Assembly: GCF_029945805.1 (NCBI RefSeq) | Contig: NZ_JAQSDH010000038.1 | Span: forward strand, 62,001-126,000 | Reading direction: 5' to 3' | Length of the DNA stretch: 64,000 nucleotides | DNA from: Flavobacterium sp. | GTDB lineage: Bacteria; Bacteroidota; Bacteroidia; Flavobacteriales; Flavobacteriaceae | Shown: positions 9,745-17,930 of the stretch, one piece after another | Layout of the letters: the number at the start of each line of letters is the position of its first letter | How positions within the stretch are numbered: position 1 is the stretch's first letter | Position numbers and translations under genes: made by a program | Notes under the pieces: model-generated | Told to the model about the DNA's origin: nothing | What the model saw: only the letters and a program-made list of their open reading frames with translations | The model's database searches: none

Positions 9745-11010
9745 ATGTCAAAATTAATTTTAACCTTATTGCTATTCTTTTGCTTCACAATACAGATGTG
9801 GAGCCAGCCGCCAACACAAGAACAACTTGAAGAACGCAAAGCTAAAATCCAGTTGGAAATTCAGGAAAAAGAACAATTGCTAAAATCTGTGAGAAGCAAA
9901 GAGAAATCGGTGCTAACAGAAATGGCGCTTCAAAAGGAAAAGATCGGTTTGAAAGAAAAACTAATCAAGACAACTGAAAAGCAAACTAAATTATTGAACA
10001 ACGATATCTACATCAATCAAGTAAAAATCAACCAACTTAATACTGATTTAGACCAATTGAGAAAAGATTACGCGGCAATGATTGTGAAGTCTTACAAAAG
10101 CCGTTCTGAGCAAAGTCGTGCTATGTTTCTACTATCTTCAGAAAACTTTCTTCAGGCCTATAAGCGTGCGCAATACATGAAGCAATATGCAAGTTATAGA
10201 AAAATGCAGGGTTATGAAATTGAGGGGAAAACCAAACAACTTATTGGATTCACTAATAAAATTGTTATCCAGAAAACAGAAAAAGAAAAGCTAATTGTTG
10301 AAAATGAGAAGGAAAAGGAAGAGCTTGAAAAGGAAAAGAAAGTCCAAGAAAAAATAGCCATGCAAATTCAAAAAGACAAAGGCAAAATTACTGCTGAAAT
10401 TAAGAAAAAGCAGCAAGAAACTAGAAAAATTGATGCTCAGATTCAGAAGTTAATTCGTCAAGCCATTGCTGAATCGAACAGAAAAACGGCAGCGGCAAAG
10501 GCCAAAGCTAATCCAAAAACTACTACAGCAAAGTCAACAAAAGCTCTTGAGAATTCGACAAATATTGTATTGACTTCTGAGGGTCAGTTGGTGGCAAATA
10601 ACTTTAAAGCTAACAAGGGCAAATTGCCTTGGCCAGTAGAAAAAGGAGCAGTTTCATTGCCTTATGGCGATCAACCGCATCCTATTTACAAATCGCTTAT
10701 GATTCACAATAGTGGAGTTGAAATCACGACTGAAAGTGGCGCTTCTGCAAGAGCTGTATTTGGTGGAGAAGTAACAAAAATCTTTAGGTTATCTCCTTTA
10801 TATATTGCGGTATTTATTCAACATGGAGATTATTTCACAGTCTATCAAAACCTGAGTAGCGTAAACGTCAGTGTAGGAGACAAAGTTTCAACAAAACAGG
10901 TTTTGGGTAAAATCAGGACTAATGGTGATACCGGCAAAACTGTTTTGAAATTCTTAATCCTCCAGAATTCAACTTACAATAATCCTGCAACTTGGTTGTA
11001 TAATATGTAA
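9745..11010 (+). CDS. EnvC-like murein hydrolase activator with degenerate LytM domain
   Basis: This 421-residue exported protein has a signal peptide (to about residue 20), a long coiled coil rich in E, K and Q (about 24-260), a short Ala/Lys/Thr linker, and a C-terminal LytM/M23-like domain (about 290-421). In EnvC-type proteins such domains switch on cell-wall amidases at division sites. The metal ligands of active M23 peptidases are mostly absent: the HxxxD site reads NSGVE (322-326), the usual YAHLS reads YQNLS, and LHFE-like HxH reads LKFLI. It is therefore predicted to be a non-catalytic activator. A hairpin follows at 11014-11042. Confidence 0.88.
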   Translation: MSKLILTLLLFFCFTIQMWSQPPTQEQLEERKAKIQLEIQEKEQLLKSVRSKEKSVLTEMALQKEKIGLKEKLIKTTEKQTKLLNNDIYINQVKINQLNTDLDQLRKDYAAMIVKSYKSRSEQSRAMFLLSSENFLQAYKRAQYMKQYASYRKMQGYEIEGKTKQLIGFTNKIVIQKTEKEKLIVENEKEKEELEKEKKVQEKIAMQIQKDKGKITAEIKKKQQETRKIDAQIQKLIRQAIAESNRKTAAAKAKANPKTTTAKSTKALENSTNIVLTSEGQLVANNFKANKGKLPWPVEKGAVSLPYGDQPHPIYKSLMIHNSGVEITTESGASARAVFGGEVTKIFRLSPLYIAVFIQHGDYFTVYQNLSSVNVSVGDKVSTKQVLGKIRTNGDTGKTVLKFLILQNSTYNNPATWLYNM

Positions 11011-11013
11011 AAG

Positions 11014-11042
11014 AAGAAGGAAACCAATTTGGTTGCCTTCTT
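11014..11042. terminator. Hairpin between convergent genes
   Basis: AAGAAGG-A-AACC (11014-11025) pairs with GGTT-G-CCTTCTT (11031-11042) with one internal mismatch. It lies between the EnvC-like gene and the convergent thioesterase gene. T tracts on both strands are weak, so efficiency is uncertain. Confidence 0.6.
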
Positions 11043-11043
11043 G

Positions 11044-11553
11044 CTATAAAAATAGCGCTTTTAATTCGGTTGCATCGTGTGGATTCATTTTCCCAGCTAA
11101 AACTAAGCTAAGTTGTTTTCTCCGCAAAGCAGCTTCAAATCTCGTTTTTTCTAGATCAGTTTGTGGCTCGATTTGCGGAACCTGAACAGGATTTCCGGTT
11201 TCGTCAACGGCTACAAAAGTATAAATGGCTTCGTTAGCTTTAGTTCGGATTCCCGATTCTCTGTCTTCCAACCACACGTCGATATAAATTTCCATTGAAG
11301 TATTGAAAGCTCGAGAAACTTTGGCCTCAACAGTAACAACACTTCCCAATGGAATGGCGCGGTTAAACGCAACGTGGTTTACCGAAGCGGTAACGGTAAT
11401 TCTTCGGGAATGTCTTCTGGCAGAGATGCTTGCCGCTCTATCCATTCGTGCCAATAATTCTCCGCCAAAAAGATTATTCAATGGATTGGTTTCGCTAGGT
11501 AAAACTAGATCAGTTAAAATGGTCAATGATTCGGATGGGGCTTTTGGGCTCAT
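11044..11553 (-). CDS. Acyl-CoA thioesterase (hotdog fold)
   Basis: The 169-residue protein matches the YciA/BACH-type acyl-CoA thioesterases: a hotdog fold with the NPLNNLFGGELLARMDRAAS motif (about 23-42; central helix following an N/D-x-x-N-x-x-GG pattern), VNHVAFNRAIPLGS, and an EAIYTFVAVDETG strand near 115. It hydrolyses acyl-CoA to free acid and CoA; chain-length preference is unknown. It lies downstream of the SPOR gene on the same strand, but a terminator separates them. Confidence 0.88.
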   Translation of the reverse strand: MSPKAPSESLTILTDLVLPSETNPLNNLFGGELLARMDRAASISARRHSRRITVTASVNHVAFNRAIPLGSVVTVEAKVSRAFNTSMEIYIDVWLEDRESGIRTKANEAIYTFVAVDETGNPVQVPQIEPQTDLEKTRFEAALRRKQLSLVLAGKMNPHDATELKALFL

Positions 11554-11583
11554 ACTTTTTTTACAAAGGTAATTACTGAAAAC

Positions 11584-11606
11584 AAAAAATCCTGATTTCT
11601 CAGGAT
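11584..11606 (-). terminator. Intrinsic terminator after the SPOR-domain gene
   Basis: ATCCTGA (11589-11595) and TCAGGAT (11600-11606) form a 7-bp stem with a 4-nt loop, followed on the minus strand by six T residues. It sits 5 nt past the stop codon of the SPOR-domain gene. Confidence 0.75.
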
Positions 11607-11610
11607 AATT

Positions 11611-12570
11611 TTATAAGGATTCAACTAAAAGCCAAGCATCTTTGTTGTCTAATTTCTGAATGTCTTTCATGGCCTGATGTGCTTCGGAATAACTGGAATA
11701 ACTTCCGTAAAGTACAGGAAACAATCCATGTTTGTTTGGCGCCAGCCTTTTCGCTTTAAAACCTAGCTTAAGCAGTGTTTGATAGGCACCTTCAGCATTG
11801 CTCTCAATTCTGAAAGCTCCAGCAACCACATGATATGGCATCTCTTTTTCACTCGGAACCGTCAATGTAACCGTAGGTAATGGATTTGAAATGATAAAAG
11901 TAGCTTCTTGAATTTTTTGATTTACTTTTTTCTGAACATTGGTTTCAACTAAAAGCGTTTCTTCAGCGATTTTATTTTCATAGAATTTATACCCAAATGT
12001 TCCTGCAGCTCCAATAATTCCCGCGGATAAAGCGAAAATGGCAGCATATTTTAATGGAGAAAAATTTCTTTTTCTTTCCGGTATGAAAATAATTGGAGTT
12101 GCTGCTGCGGCCTCTTCAAATTCTTCCTCACGTACCTCATGCAAAATTTCGCGTTTTACTGAAGGAGAAACAAATGAACTCAAACCAAAAGATTCTTTCA
12201 TATAATTGACTTGATCCGTTGGAACAAAAACTATATTATGCTCTGAGTTTAATGAAAATTGACCAATGTTTTTGATGGAGAAGTTTCCAAATTCCTGAAT
12301 TTTTGTCTTCCAATGAGAAACTTCATTCTGAATAGTATTTACCGCAATTTCGTAGGATATTTTTTCGGCTTCAGCCAAATGATTTGCCAATAACCCGTCA
12401 TTATTTTTAATAAACGGATTAAAAGAAATCATTTTTTTTGGAGGATAAAACGAATGGGAGTTTTCATCTAAGTATGCCGATTGAAATTCAGTAAGGAACG
12501 CGCCAAAACCAGGTACGGTAACACACTGATATCGATATAATAATTGGGAAATGTACTGCTCAATCTTCAT
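11611..12570 (-). CDS. SPOR-domain membrane protein with N-terminal HU-like/CCDC81-like region
   Basis: The 319-residue protein has an N-terminal region resembling the bacterial HU-CCDC81 module (YISQLLYRYQCVTVPGFGAF, residues 5-24, then SFNPFIKNNDGLLANHLAE), one membrane helix (about 173-193, YAAIFALSAGIIGAAGTFGY), and a C-terminal SPOR domain (about 245-319, PYHVVAGAFRIESNAEGAYQ...). SPOR domains bind denuded peptidoglycan, often at division septa. This suggests a cytoplasmic N-terminus coupled to periplasmic cell-wall sensing. It is divergent from dprA. Confidence 0.85.
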   Translation of the reverse strand: MKIEQYISQLLYRYQCVTVPGFGAFLTEFQSAYLDENSHSFYPPKKMISFNPFIKNNDGLLANHLAEAEKISYEIAVNTIQNEVSHWKTKIQEFGNFSIKNIGQFSLNSEHNIVFVPTDQVNYMKESFGLSSFVSPSVKREILHEVREEEFEEAAAATPIIFIPERKRNFSPLKYAAIFALSAGIIGAAGTFGYKFYENKIAEETLLVETNVQKKVNQKIQEATFIISNPLPTVTLTVPSEKEMPYHVVAGAFRIESNAEGAYQTLLKLGFKAKRLAPNKHGLFPVLYGSYSSYSEAHQAMKDIQKLDNKDAWLLVESL

Positions 12571-12672
12571 GTCAACAAAATTAGATAAACATTAATGGTA
12601 TCAAAAAATTATTCACACTATTTATTAACAATTCCGATAAAAATTTACTAATTTGCGTAGTAAATAACCTAT

Positions 12673-13782
12673 ATGAATCAGAGAGAACTTTTATATATTC
12701 TGGCACTTTCACGAGTAGAAGGAATTGGCGATATTGTAGCTAAAAAACTGATAAATCATTGCGGTTCAGCTGAAAGTGTTTTTAATGCAAAAGCTAATTA
12801 TCTTAAATCCATTGACGGAATTGGCGATAATTTGATTAAAAAATTAAAAGATAAAACTGTTTTCGAAAAGGCAGAGAGAGAACTTCGGTTTATTGAAAGT
12901 GAAAAAATCAACGTTCTTTTTTATCTAGATGAAACGTATCCGGAACGATTAAAACATTGTATTGACGGTCCAGTTGTTCTATTTGCATCTGGAAATCTAA
13001 ACTTTGAAAATCGTAAAGTCATCAGCATTGTCGGAACCCGTGAAATCACTTCATATGGAACGGCTTTTTGTAAAACGATGGTTGAAGATTTAGCTATTTT
13101 CAATCCAATTATCGTTAGTGGATTTGCTTATGGTGTTGATATTGTTGCCCATCAGGCAGCGATGGATCATGGATTGCAAACTATTGGAGTTTTGGCACAC
13201 GGATTAAACCAAATTTATCCTAAAGCACATAAAAAGTATGTGGCAAAAATAGAGCAAAATGGTGGATTTCTAACCGAATTCTGGAGTACATCCAATCCCG
13301 AAAAAGAAAATTTTGTGAAGCGAAATCGTATTGTAGCGGGCATGAGCGAAGCTACTATTGTGATTGAAAGTGCCGAAAAAGGCGGTTCATTAATTACTGC
13401 TATGATTGCTAATGATTACAATCGTGATGTATTTGCCGTGCCGGGAAGAACTACCGATAAATTCAGTCAAGGTTGTATTAATCTAATCAAAACGCAACGC
13501 GCAAACTTAATGACTTCTGCAGCCGATTTAGTTTACATCTTGAATTGGGAAATTGCTTCTGAAAACCGCAACGACAACGCAGTTCAGAAACAATTATTTG
13601 TAGTTTTAGATACCGACGAACAAAAAGTATACGACTATCTTCAAAAAAACGGAAAGCAGTTATTAGATATCATTGCGTTGGAATGTGATTTCCCAATTTT
13701 TAGAATTTCAACACTTCTATTAAATATGGAATTGAAAGGTGTTATTCGACCCTTACCAGGAAAATTATTTGAAGCGGTTTAA
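12673..13782 (+). CDS. dprA: DNA-processing protein DprA
   Basis: DprA loads RecA on incoming single-stranded DNA during natural transformation. The 369-residue protein has an N-terminal helix-hairpin-helix region (VEGIGDIVAKKLINHCG, about 15-31, and SIDGIGDNLIKKL), the Rossmann-like DprA core (SIVGTREITSYG near 117; SGFAYGVDIVAHQAA near 151; NFVKRNRIVAGMS; EKGGSLITA), and a C-terminal winged-helix segment. All core motifs look intact. The gene is single and convergent with trpS. Confidence 0.95.
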   Translation: MNQRELLYILALSRVEGIGDIVAKKLINHCGSAESVFNAKANYLKSIDGIGDNLIKKLKDKTVFEKAERELRFIESEKINVLFYLDETYPERLKHCIDGPVVLFASGNLNFENRKVISIVGTREITSYGTAFCKTMVEDLAIFNPIIVSGFAYGVDIVAHQAAMDHGLQTIGVLAHGLNQIYPKAHKKYVAKIEQNGGFLTEFWSTSNPEKENFVKRNRIVAGMSEATIVIESAEKGGSLITAMIANDYNRDVFAVPGRTTDKFSQGCINLIKTQRANLMTSAADLVYILNWEIASENRNDNAVQKQLFVVLDTDEQKVYDYLQKNGKQLLDIIALECDFPIFRISTLLLNMELKGVIRPLPGKLFEAV

Positions 13783-13784
13783 GT

Positions 13785-14762
13785 TTATTCAAATCCCAAT
13801 TTCATTCTAACTTTTTGTAAAACACTATCAGCAATTACTCCTGCTTTGGCTGCTCCTTGTTTTAATAAAGTGTCAACTTCGGGCCAGTTGCTCATGTAAT
13901 AATTGTATTTTTCTCTCTCATTTTTGAATTTAATAACGATTAGTTCGAACAATTCTTGCTTAGCATGACCGTAACCAAAATCTCTATTTACATTGGTATA
14001 TTTAATTCTCATTTCAGAAATCTGTTCCGCATTTGCCAATAATTTATAAAGGCCAAATATTTTGCAAGTAGTAGGATCTTTGGGGTCTTCTAGTGCCGTA
14101 CTATCGGTTTCAATACTCATAATTTGCTTGCGCAAGGGCTTGTCTGCTAAAAATATATTGATCAGATTTCCGCGAGATTTACTCATTTTTTGACCATCGG
14201 TTCCCGGAATATACATCGTTCCTTCTTCAATTTTGGCTTCTGGAATTACAAAGGTTTCTCCCATCTGATGATTGAAACGAGCAGCGACATCACGCGTGAT
14301 TTCAATGTGTTGCAATTGGTCCTTTCCAACCGGAACAAAATTGGCATCATACAGTAAAATATCTGCCGCCATTAGCATTGGATACGAGAACAAACCAGCA
14401 TTTACGTCTTCAAGTCGGTCGGCTTTATCTTTAAAAGAATGCGCTAATGTTAATCGCTGAAAAGGAAAAAAGCAACTTAGGTACCAAGATAATTCTGCAG
14501 TTTGAGGCACATCGCTTTGACGGTAAAAAATCACTTTGCTTACATCCAATCCGCAAGCAAGCCAAACGGAAGCAGTGCTGTAGGTGTTTTGTCGCAGTTC
14601 TTCGCCGTTTTTTATCTGAGTTATCGAATGTAAATCAGCAATAAAAAGAAACGATTCGTTTTTTGGATCTTTGGAGAGCTCGATTGCAGGCAATATTGCG
14701 CCTAATAAATTTCCTAAATGTGGTGTTCCTGTACTTTGAATCCCAGTAAGTATTTTTGACAT
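13785..14762 (-). CDS. trpS: Tryptophanyl-tRNA synthetase
   Basis: Class I aminoacyl-tRNA synthetase charging tRNA-Trp. It shows the HIGH-equivalent TGTPHLGN near residues 10-17, the GMTxxD-like ADLHSI segment, VGKDQLQHIEITRD (about 142-155) and the KMSKS loop GQKMSKSRGN (near 190-199). I choose the ATG at 14762 (MSKILTGIQSTG), or the in-frame ATG at 14768. The frame stays open to an ATG at 14837, but a TAACTTTG promoter box at 14783-14790 would put the transcript start near 14776, so the longer start is unlikely. With this start the protein is 325 residues, normal for the family. Confidence 0.95.
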   Translation of the reverse strand: MSKILTGIQSTGTPHLGNLLGAILPAIELSKDPKNESFLFIADLHSITQIKNGEELRQNTYSTASVWLACGLDVSKVIFYRQSDVPQTAELSWYLSCFFPFQRLTLAHSFKDKADRLEDVNAGLFSYPMLMAADILLYDANFVPVGKDQLQHIEITRDVAARFNHQMGETFVIPEAKIEEGTMYIPGTDGQKMSKSRGNLINIFLADKPLRKQIMSIETDSTALEDPKDPTTCKIFGLYKLLANAEQISEMRIKYTNVNRDFGYGHAKQELFELIVIKFKNEREKYNYYMSNWPEVDTLLKQGAAKAGVIADSVLQKVRMKLGFE

Positions 14763-14782
14763 CTTCATTATTTTTCTAATCG

Positions 14783-14790
14783 CAAAGTTA
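14783..14790 (-). promoter_or_regulatory. Candidate -7 promoter element of trpS
   Basis: On the minus strand the sequence TAACTTTG fits TAnnTTTG exactly. It lies 14-20 nt upstream of the two candidate trpS ATGs. No good -33 TTG is seen. It supports the shorter trpS start. Confidence 0.5.
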
Positions 14791-14822
14791 AGGCTTTGTA
14801 TTAAAATTAGCATAGCTTTCAT

Positions 14823-14830
14823 TACATTTG
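14823..14830 (+). promoter_or_regulatory. Candidate promoter of the PlsC gene, possibly leaderless
   Basis: TACATTTG matches TAnnTTTG and is preceded by a TTG at 14796-14798 (24-nt spacer, near the usual 17-23). The ATG at 14836 starts 6 nt after the box, so transcription would begin at or next to the start codon. Confidence 0.5.
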
Positions 14831-14835
14831 ACGGC

Positions 14836-15576
14836 ATGAGAGCATTGAAAATTGTTTTATGGACGCTTTATCGCATTTGGTTTTATATTTTAATGGGTAT
14901 CCCCATTATTATTATGTTTCCGTTTCTTTTCATTTCCATTCTTAAAGAAAAATGGTATCCTTACTTTTTTGTGATGGCAAGAATTTGGGCCAAAGTCATT
15001 CTTTTCGGAATGGGTTTTTTCCCGAAAGTCGAATCCGACCAAGAAATTGTAGCAGGTAAAAGCTATATGTTTGTTTGCAATCACACTTCAATGACCGATA
15101 TTATGTTGATGCTTTCGAGCGTGAAGAATCCCTTTGTTTTTGTTGGAAAAACAGAATTAGCTAAAATTCCTCTTTTTGGTTTTTTTTATAAAAGAACTTG
15201 TATTTTGGTTGACCGAACTAGTTCTAAAAGCAGAATAGAAGTTTTTGATAGAGCACAGAAAAAGATTAATCAAGGGTATAGTATTTGCATTTTTCCCGAA
15301 GGCGGCGTTCCAGAAGACGAATCAATAATTTTGGATGAATTTAAAGATGGGGCATTCCGCTTGGCAATTGACCACGGACTTCCAATTGTTCCCATTACGT
15401 TTGCCGATAATAAAAAACGTTTCTCCTATACTTTTTTTAGCGGAAGTCCGGGACAAATGCGCGTTAAAATTCATCCTTTTTTTGAAACGAAAAACCAGAA
15501 ACCAGACTATAAAAGGACGGTTAAAGAAGAAGTGCGTCAGGTTATTTTAAAACAACTTCAGAAATACAATACATAA
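14836..15576 (+). CDS. 1-acyl-sn-glycerol-3-phosphate acyltransferase (PlsC family)
   Basis: This enzyme is predicted to acylate lysophosphatidic acid to phosphatidic acid at the inner membrane. The 246-residue protein has N-terminal hydrophobic segments (about 5-32), the HX4D catalytic motif NHTSMTD (near residue 82-88), the EGG-type motif FPEGGVPEDE (near 154-163; the family usual is FPEGTRS) and a PIVPITF strand. It is divergent from trpS and may be translated from a leaderless mRNA. A second, different PlsC-family gene occurs at 19682. Confidence 0.9.
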   Translation: MRALKIVLWTLYRIWFYILMGIPIIIMFPFLFISILKEKWYPYFFVMARIWAKVILFGMGFFPKVESDQEIVAGKSYMFVCNHTSMTDIMLMLSSVKNPFVFVGKTELAKIPLFGFFYKRTCILVDRTSSKSRIEVFDRAQKKINQGYSICIFPEGGVPEDESIILDEFKDGAFRLAIDHGLPIVPITFADNKKRFSYTFFSGSPGQMRVKIHPFFETKNQKPDYKRTVKEEVRQVILKQLQKYNT

Positions 15577-15606
15577 AAAAGAGTCCCTAATTTTGGAACT
15601 CTTTTC
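15575..15606. terminator. Bidirectional terminator
   Basis: AAAAGAGT (15577-15584) pairs with ACTCTTTT (15598-15605), with extra CC/GG pairing inside. It serves the PlsC gene and, with a T run on the minus strand, the convergent beta-barrel gene. A second small inverted repeat (TATTACT/AGTAATA, 15611-15628) follows. Confidence 0.75.
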
Positions 15607-15663
15607 TAGCTATTACTCGAAAGTAATAACAATCAACCTAACTAATTTTAAAAGAGTAACAAA

Positions 15664-17361
15664 CTAAAATTTATAACTGACGCCACTGTAAATTCCAAAA
15701 ATGTAAGGCTTGAAATTTCCGGCGTTATCAGTAAAAGTATTCAACTGATATTTTAACGTGGGCTCTACATTGAATTCGAAAGATTTCATAAATGCATATT
15801 TCATTCCCAAACCAAGATTCGTACTAAAGTGAACATCACTTAAGTTGTTGGCTTCGCCAAGTAAAGTGTCACGCCCTTGAGCTATAATTACTAAGTTGTT
15901 GTCTTGTAGAAAAAGCGTACTAAAGCCGCCAATTATTTTGATGCCGAATTTCTTATCCAAAAGGTTATAGGTCATTTCTACCGGCATTTCCAAATAGCCC
16001 ATTTCCTGTCTTATATACCCGCTTTTAGGGAGCATAATTGAATTTTCGAAAGGTAATAATGTGGTTTCAGAACCTATTTGAGAACCAGCTGTAGTATTGC
16101 TTTGTATTTGTATGTTAGCACCCGAAGCACTAGGGTTAACATTTGTCATTTTTTTTGCGTCAATTGCTGTGAAAAATGAAATATTATTGGTATTGTAACT
16201 CACATTAACTTTGTTCAATCCGGTTCGTACTGAAAGCTTTTTATTTACCGCATAGCTCACACCAAGACCGAAACCAACATTGGTATTGAACGATTTAGAA
16301 TTTCTAGATAGAGTAGAGTCAATTGGAGACCCGTTAGCAATTGAACCTAAAAAAACAGGCGCAACGTTTGATGTTAGCTGCCACCTGTTTCTTTTAGATT
16401 CCTGCTTTGATTTGCTTTCTTTTTCATTTAGCAATTCTTCCAACGCATTGGAAACGACACTGTTCTTAGCAGCAGTATCGTTCACTTTTTTCACAGTTTC
16501 CTGTGTAACAATTTTCGAATTAGAATCTCCTTTTAAAGCATCAAGATTGATGTTTTTGGTTTCAAGTGATGATTTAGAACCATTGTAGTTACTCGATTGT
16601 ACAATATCTTTTTCAGCAGTTGATTTATTATTTTCTTTTTTCTTGTTAGAATTTTGAACTAAAGTATTTTGTGATTTTTCAAGAATATTTTCGGTTGTAT
16701 TTTCATTGTTTTTATCAGAACTCAATGTGTTTTTTGAAGAACGTTGCTTTGGTAATTTTCTTTCGGCAACGTTTGATTCAGAAGTAGTATTGTATTTTTT
16801 AGTTTTGTTCTTTCTTTCGGAAATAGCATCCTTTTTACCATTATTATTAACTGTAGTAACAGCATCGGAAGCATTATTTTTCAACACTTGTTTTAGAGCA
16901 TTATTTTCTGCTTTTCCTGAACTGTTTTCATTTACAACAGCATTATCAGTTCTAATTATCTTTTTGTATTTTAATACTTTTTCATCCGTTGCAGCACTGT
17001 GAGCTTTATTTAAAGTTTTTTCATTTGCTACTGCATCATCCGCTTTGATTTGCTCGTTAATATTTAAGGTTTTTTTGTTGGAGTCAAGAGTGTTTGTTCC
17101 ATTATTTGTGTTGGATTTTTGCTGATTTACAACAGAATTTTCACGTTTTATAGTTCCATTATCAATAGATTTGGAAACCACAAATACAAGTAAAAATAAT
17201 GCTGCAACTCCAGACAATTTCCACCAAAAAGGGATGACTCTTTTTTTCTTTTTATCATTAAGCTTAGCTTCAATAGTAGCCCAAGATACTTCCGGAGGCG
17301 TTACTTCGTAAAGCTTAAACTTTTCTTGAAAAAGCCGATCTATTTTTTTTCTTTCACTCAT
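15664..17361 (-). CDS. Trans-envelope protein: anti-sigma-like N-terminus, membrane helix, long linker, beta-barrel-like domain
   Basis: The 565-residue protein has three parts. Residues 1-45 are cytoplasmic and charged (SERKKIDRLFQEKFKLYEV...WATIEAKL), as in anti-sigma partners of Bacteroidota ECF factors. Residues 47-63 form one membrane helix. Residues about 65-320 are a low-complexity Asn/Lys/Ser/Thr linker. Residues about 325-565 look like an outer-membrane beta-barrel/PorT-type domain with alternating strands and a C-terminal aromatic (YSGVSYKF). The start overlaps the ECF sigma stop by 4 nt. I infer a sigma regulator that spans the periplasm. A simple porin label would ignore the N-terminal half. 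Confidence 0.75.
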   Translation of the reverse strand: MSERKKIDRLFQEKFKLYEVTPPEVSWATIEAKLNDKKKKRVIPFWWKLSGVAALFLLVFVVSKSIDNGTIKRENSVVNQQKSNTNNGTNTLDSNKKTLNINEQIKADDAVANEKTLNKAHSAATDEKVLKYKKIIRTDNAVVNENSSGKAENNALKQVLKNNASDAVTTVNNNGKKDAISERKNKTKKYNTTSESNVAERKLPKQRSSKNTLSSDKNNENTTENILEKSQNTLVQNSNKKKENNKSTAEKDIVQSSNYNGSKSSLETKNINLDALKGDSNSKIVTQETVKKVNDTAAKNSVVSNALEELLNEKESKSKQESKRNRWQLTSNVAPVFLGSIANGSPIDSTLSRNSKSFNTNVGFGLGVSYAVNKKLSVRTGLNKVNVSYNTNNISFFTAIDAKKMTNVNPSASGANIQIQSNTTAGSQIGSETTLLPFENSIMLPKSGYIRQEMGYLEMPVEMTYNLLDKKFGIKIIGGFSTLFLQDNNLVIIAQGRDTLLGEANNLSDVHFSTNLGLGMKYAFMKSFEFNVEPTLKYQLNTFTDNAGNFKPYIFGIYSGVSYKF

Positions 17362-17909
17362 TTTGCAGAAGGAAATGTTTTATTTTCTTCGTTTTTATAT
17401 TGGTCTATTTTGTTTTTTAAGATCATTCGGGCGCGCGATAAATTTGATTTAGATGTTCCAATGTTGATCGAGAGCATTTCGGCAATTTCAGCATGCGAAA
17501 AATCATCATTTACATATAAATTGAAAACTAATCTATACCGGTCTGGTAATTCCTGAATAATTTTTAGCAAATAGTCCAGTGAGATATCTTCATCATCTAT
17601 TTCAAAATCAGTGTCATCCTGAATGTCTTCGTTTACCAAACTCAAAAAAGTTTGGGTTCTGTATTGTTGTAAAACATTATTAATCATTACTCTTTTCAAC
17701 CAGCCATCAAACGAACCTTTGAAAGAAAATTGCTCAATCTTATTAAAAATCAATAGGAAACCGTCTTGTAAATTGTCTTGCGCCTCAGTATAATTGCGTG
17801 AATATTTTAAGCATACAGCAAACAGTTTTGGCGAATACAATCGGTACAACTGTTCTTGTGCTTTTCTATCATTGTGTTTGCAATCATATATGAGCTGCTT
17901 TAAATCCAA
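17358..17909 (-). CDS. ECF-type RNA polymerase sigma factor
   Basis: The 183-residue protein has sigma region 2 (LYRLYSPKLFAVCLKYSRNY near 21-40, followed by AQDNLQDGFLLIFNKIEQF) and region 4 (LPDRYRLVFNLYVNDDFSHA near 119-138, then EIAEMLSINIGTSKSNLSRA, the DNA-binding helix-turn-helix). It should direct polymerase to an envelope-response regulon. The start is TTG at 17909: an in-frame stop lies ten codons upstream and no ATG lies between, and region 2 needs nearly the whole frame. A CAATTTT/AAAATTG inverted repeat overlaps this TTG. It lies 21 nt after a lipoprotein gene and overlaps the membrane-protein gene downstream. Confidence 0.9.
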   Translation of the reverse strand: MDLKQLIYDCKHNDRKAQEQLYRLYSPKLFAVCLKYSRNYTEAQDNLQDGFLLIFNKIEQFSFKGSFDGWLKRVMINNVLQQYRTQTFLSLVNEDIQDDTDFEIDDEDISLDYLLKIIQELPDRYRLVFNLYVNDDFSHAEIAEMLSINIGTSKSNLSRARMILKNKIDQYKNEENKTFPSAK

Positions 17910-17930
17910 TTTTTGAAAATTGATTGTTAT

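Noticed and set aside
14763..14837. Longer trpS start at 14837, overlapping the divergent PlsC gene start by 2 nt
   Set aside because: The extra 25 residues look unlike TrpS, and the TAACTTTG box would lie inside the coding region. The ATG at 14762 or 14768 fits the family start.
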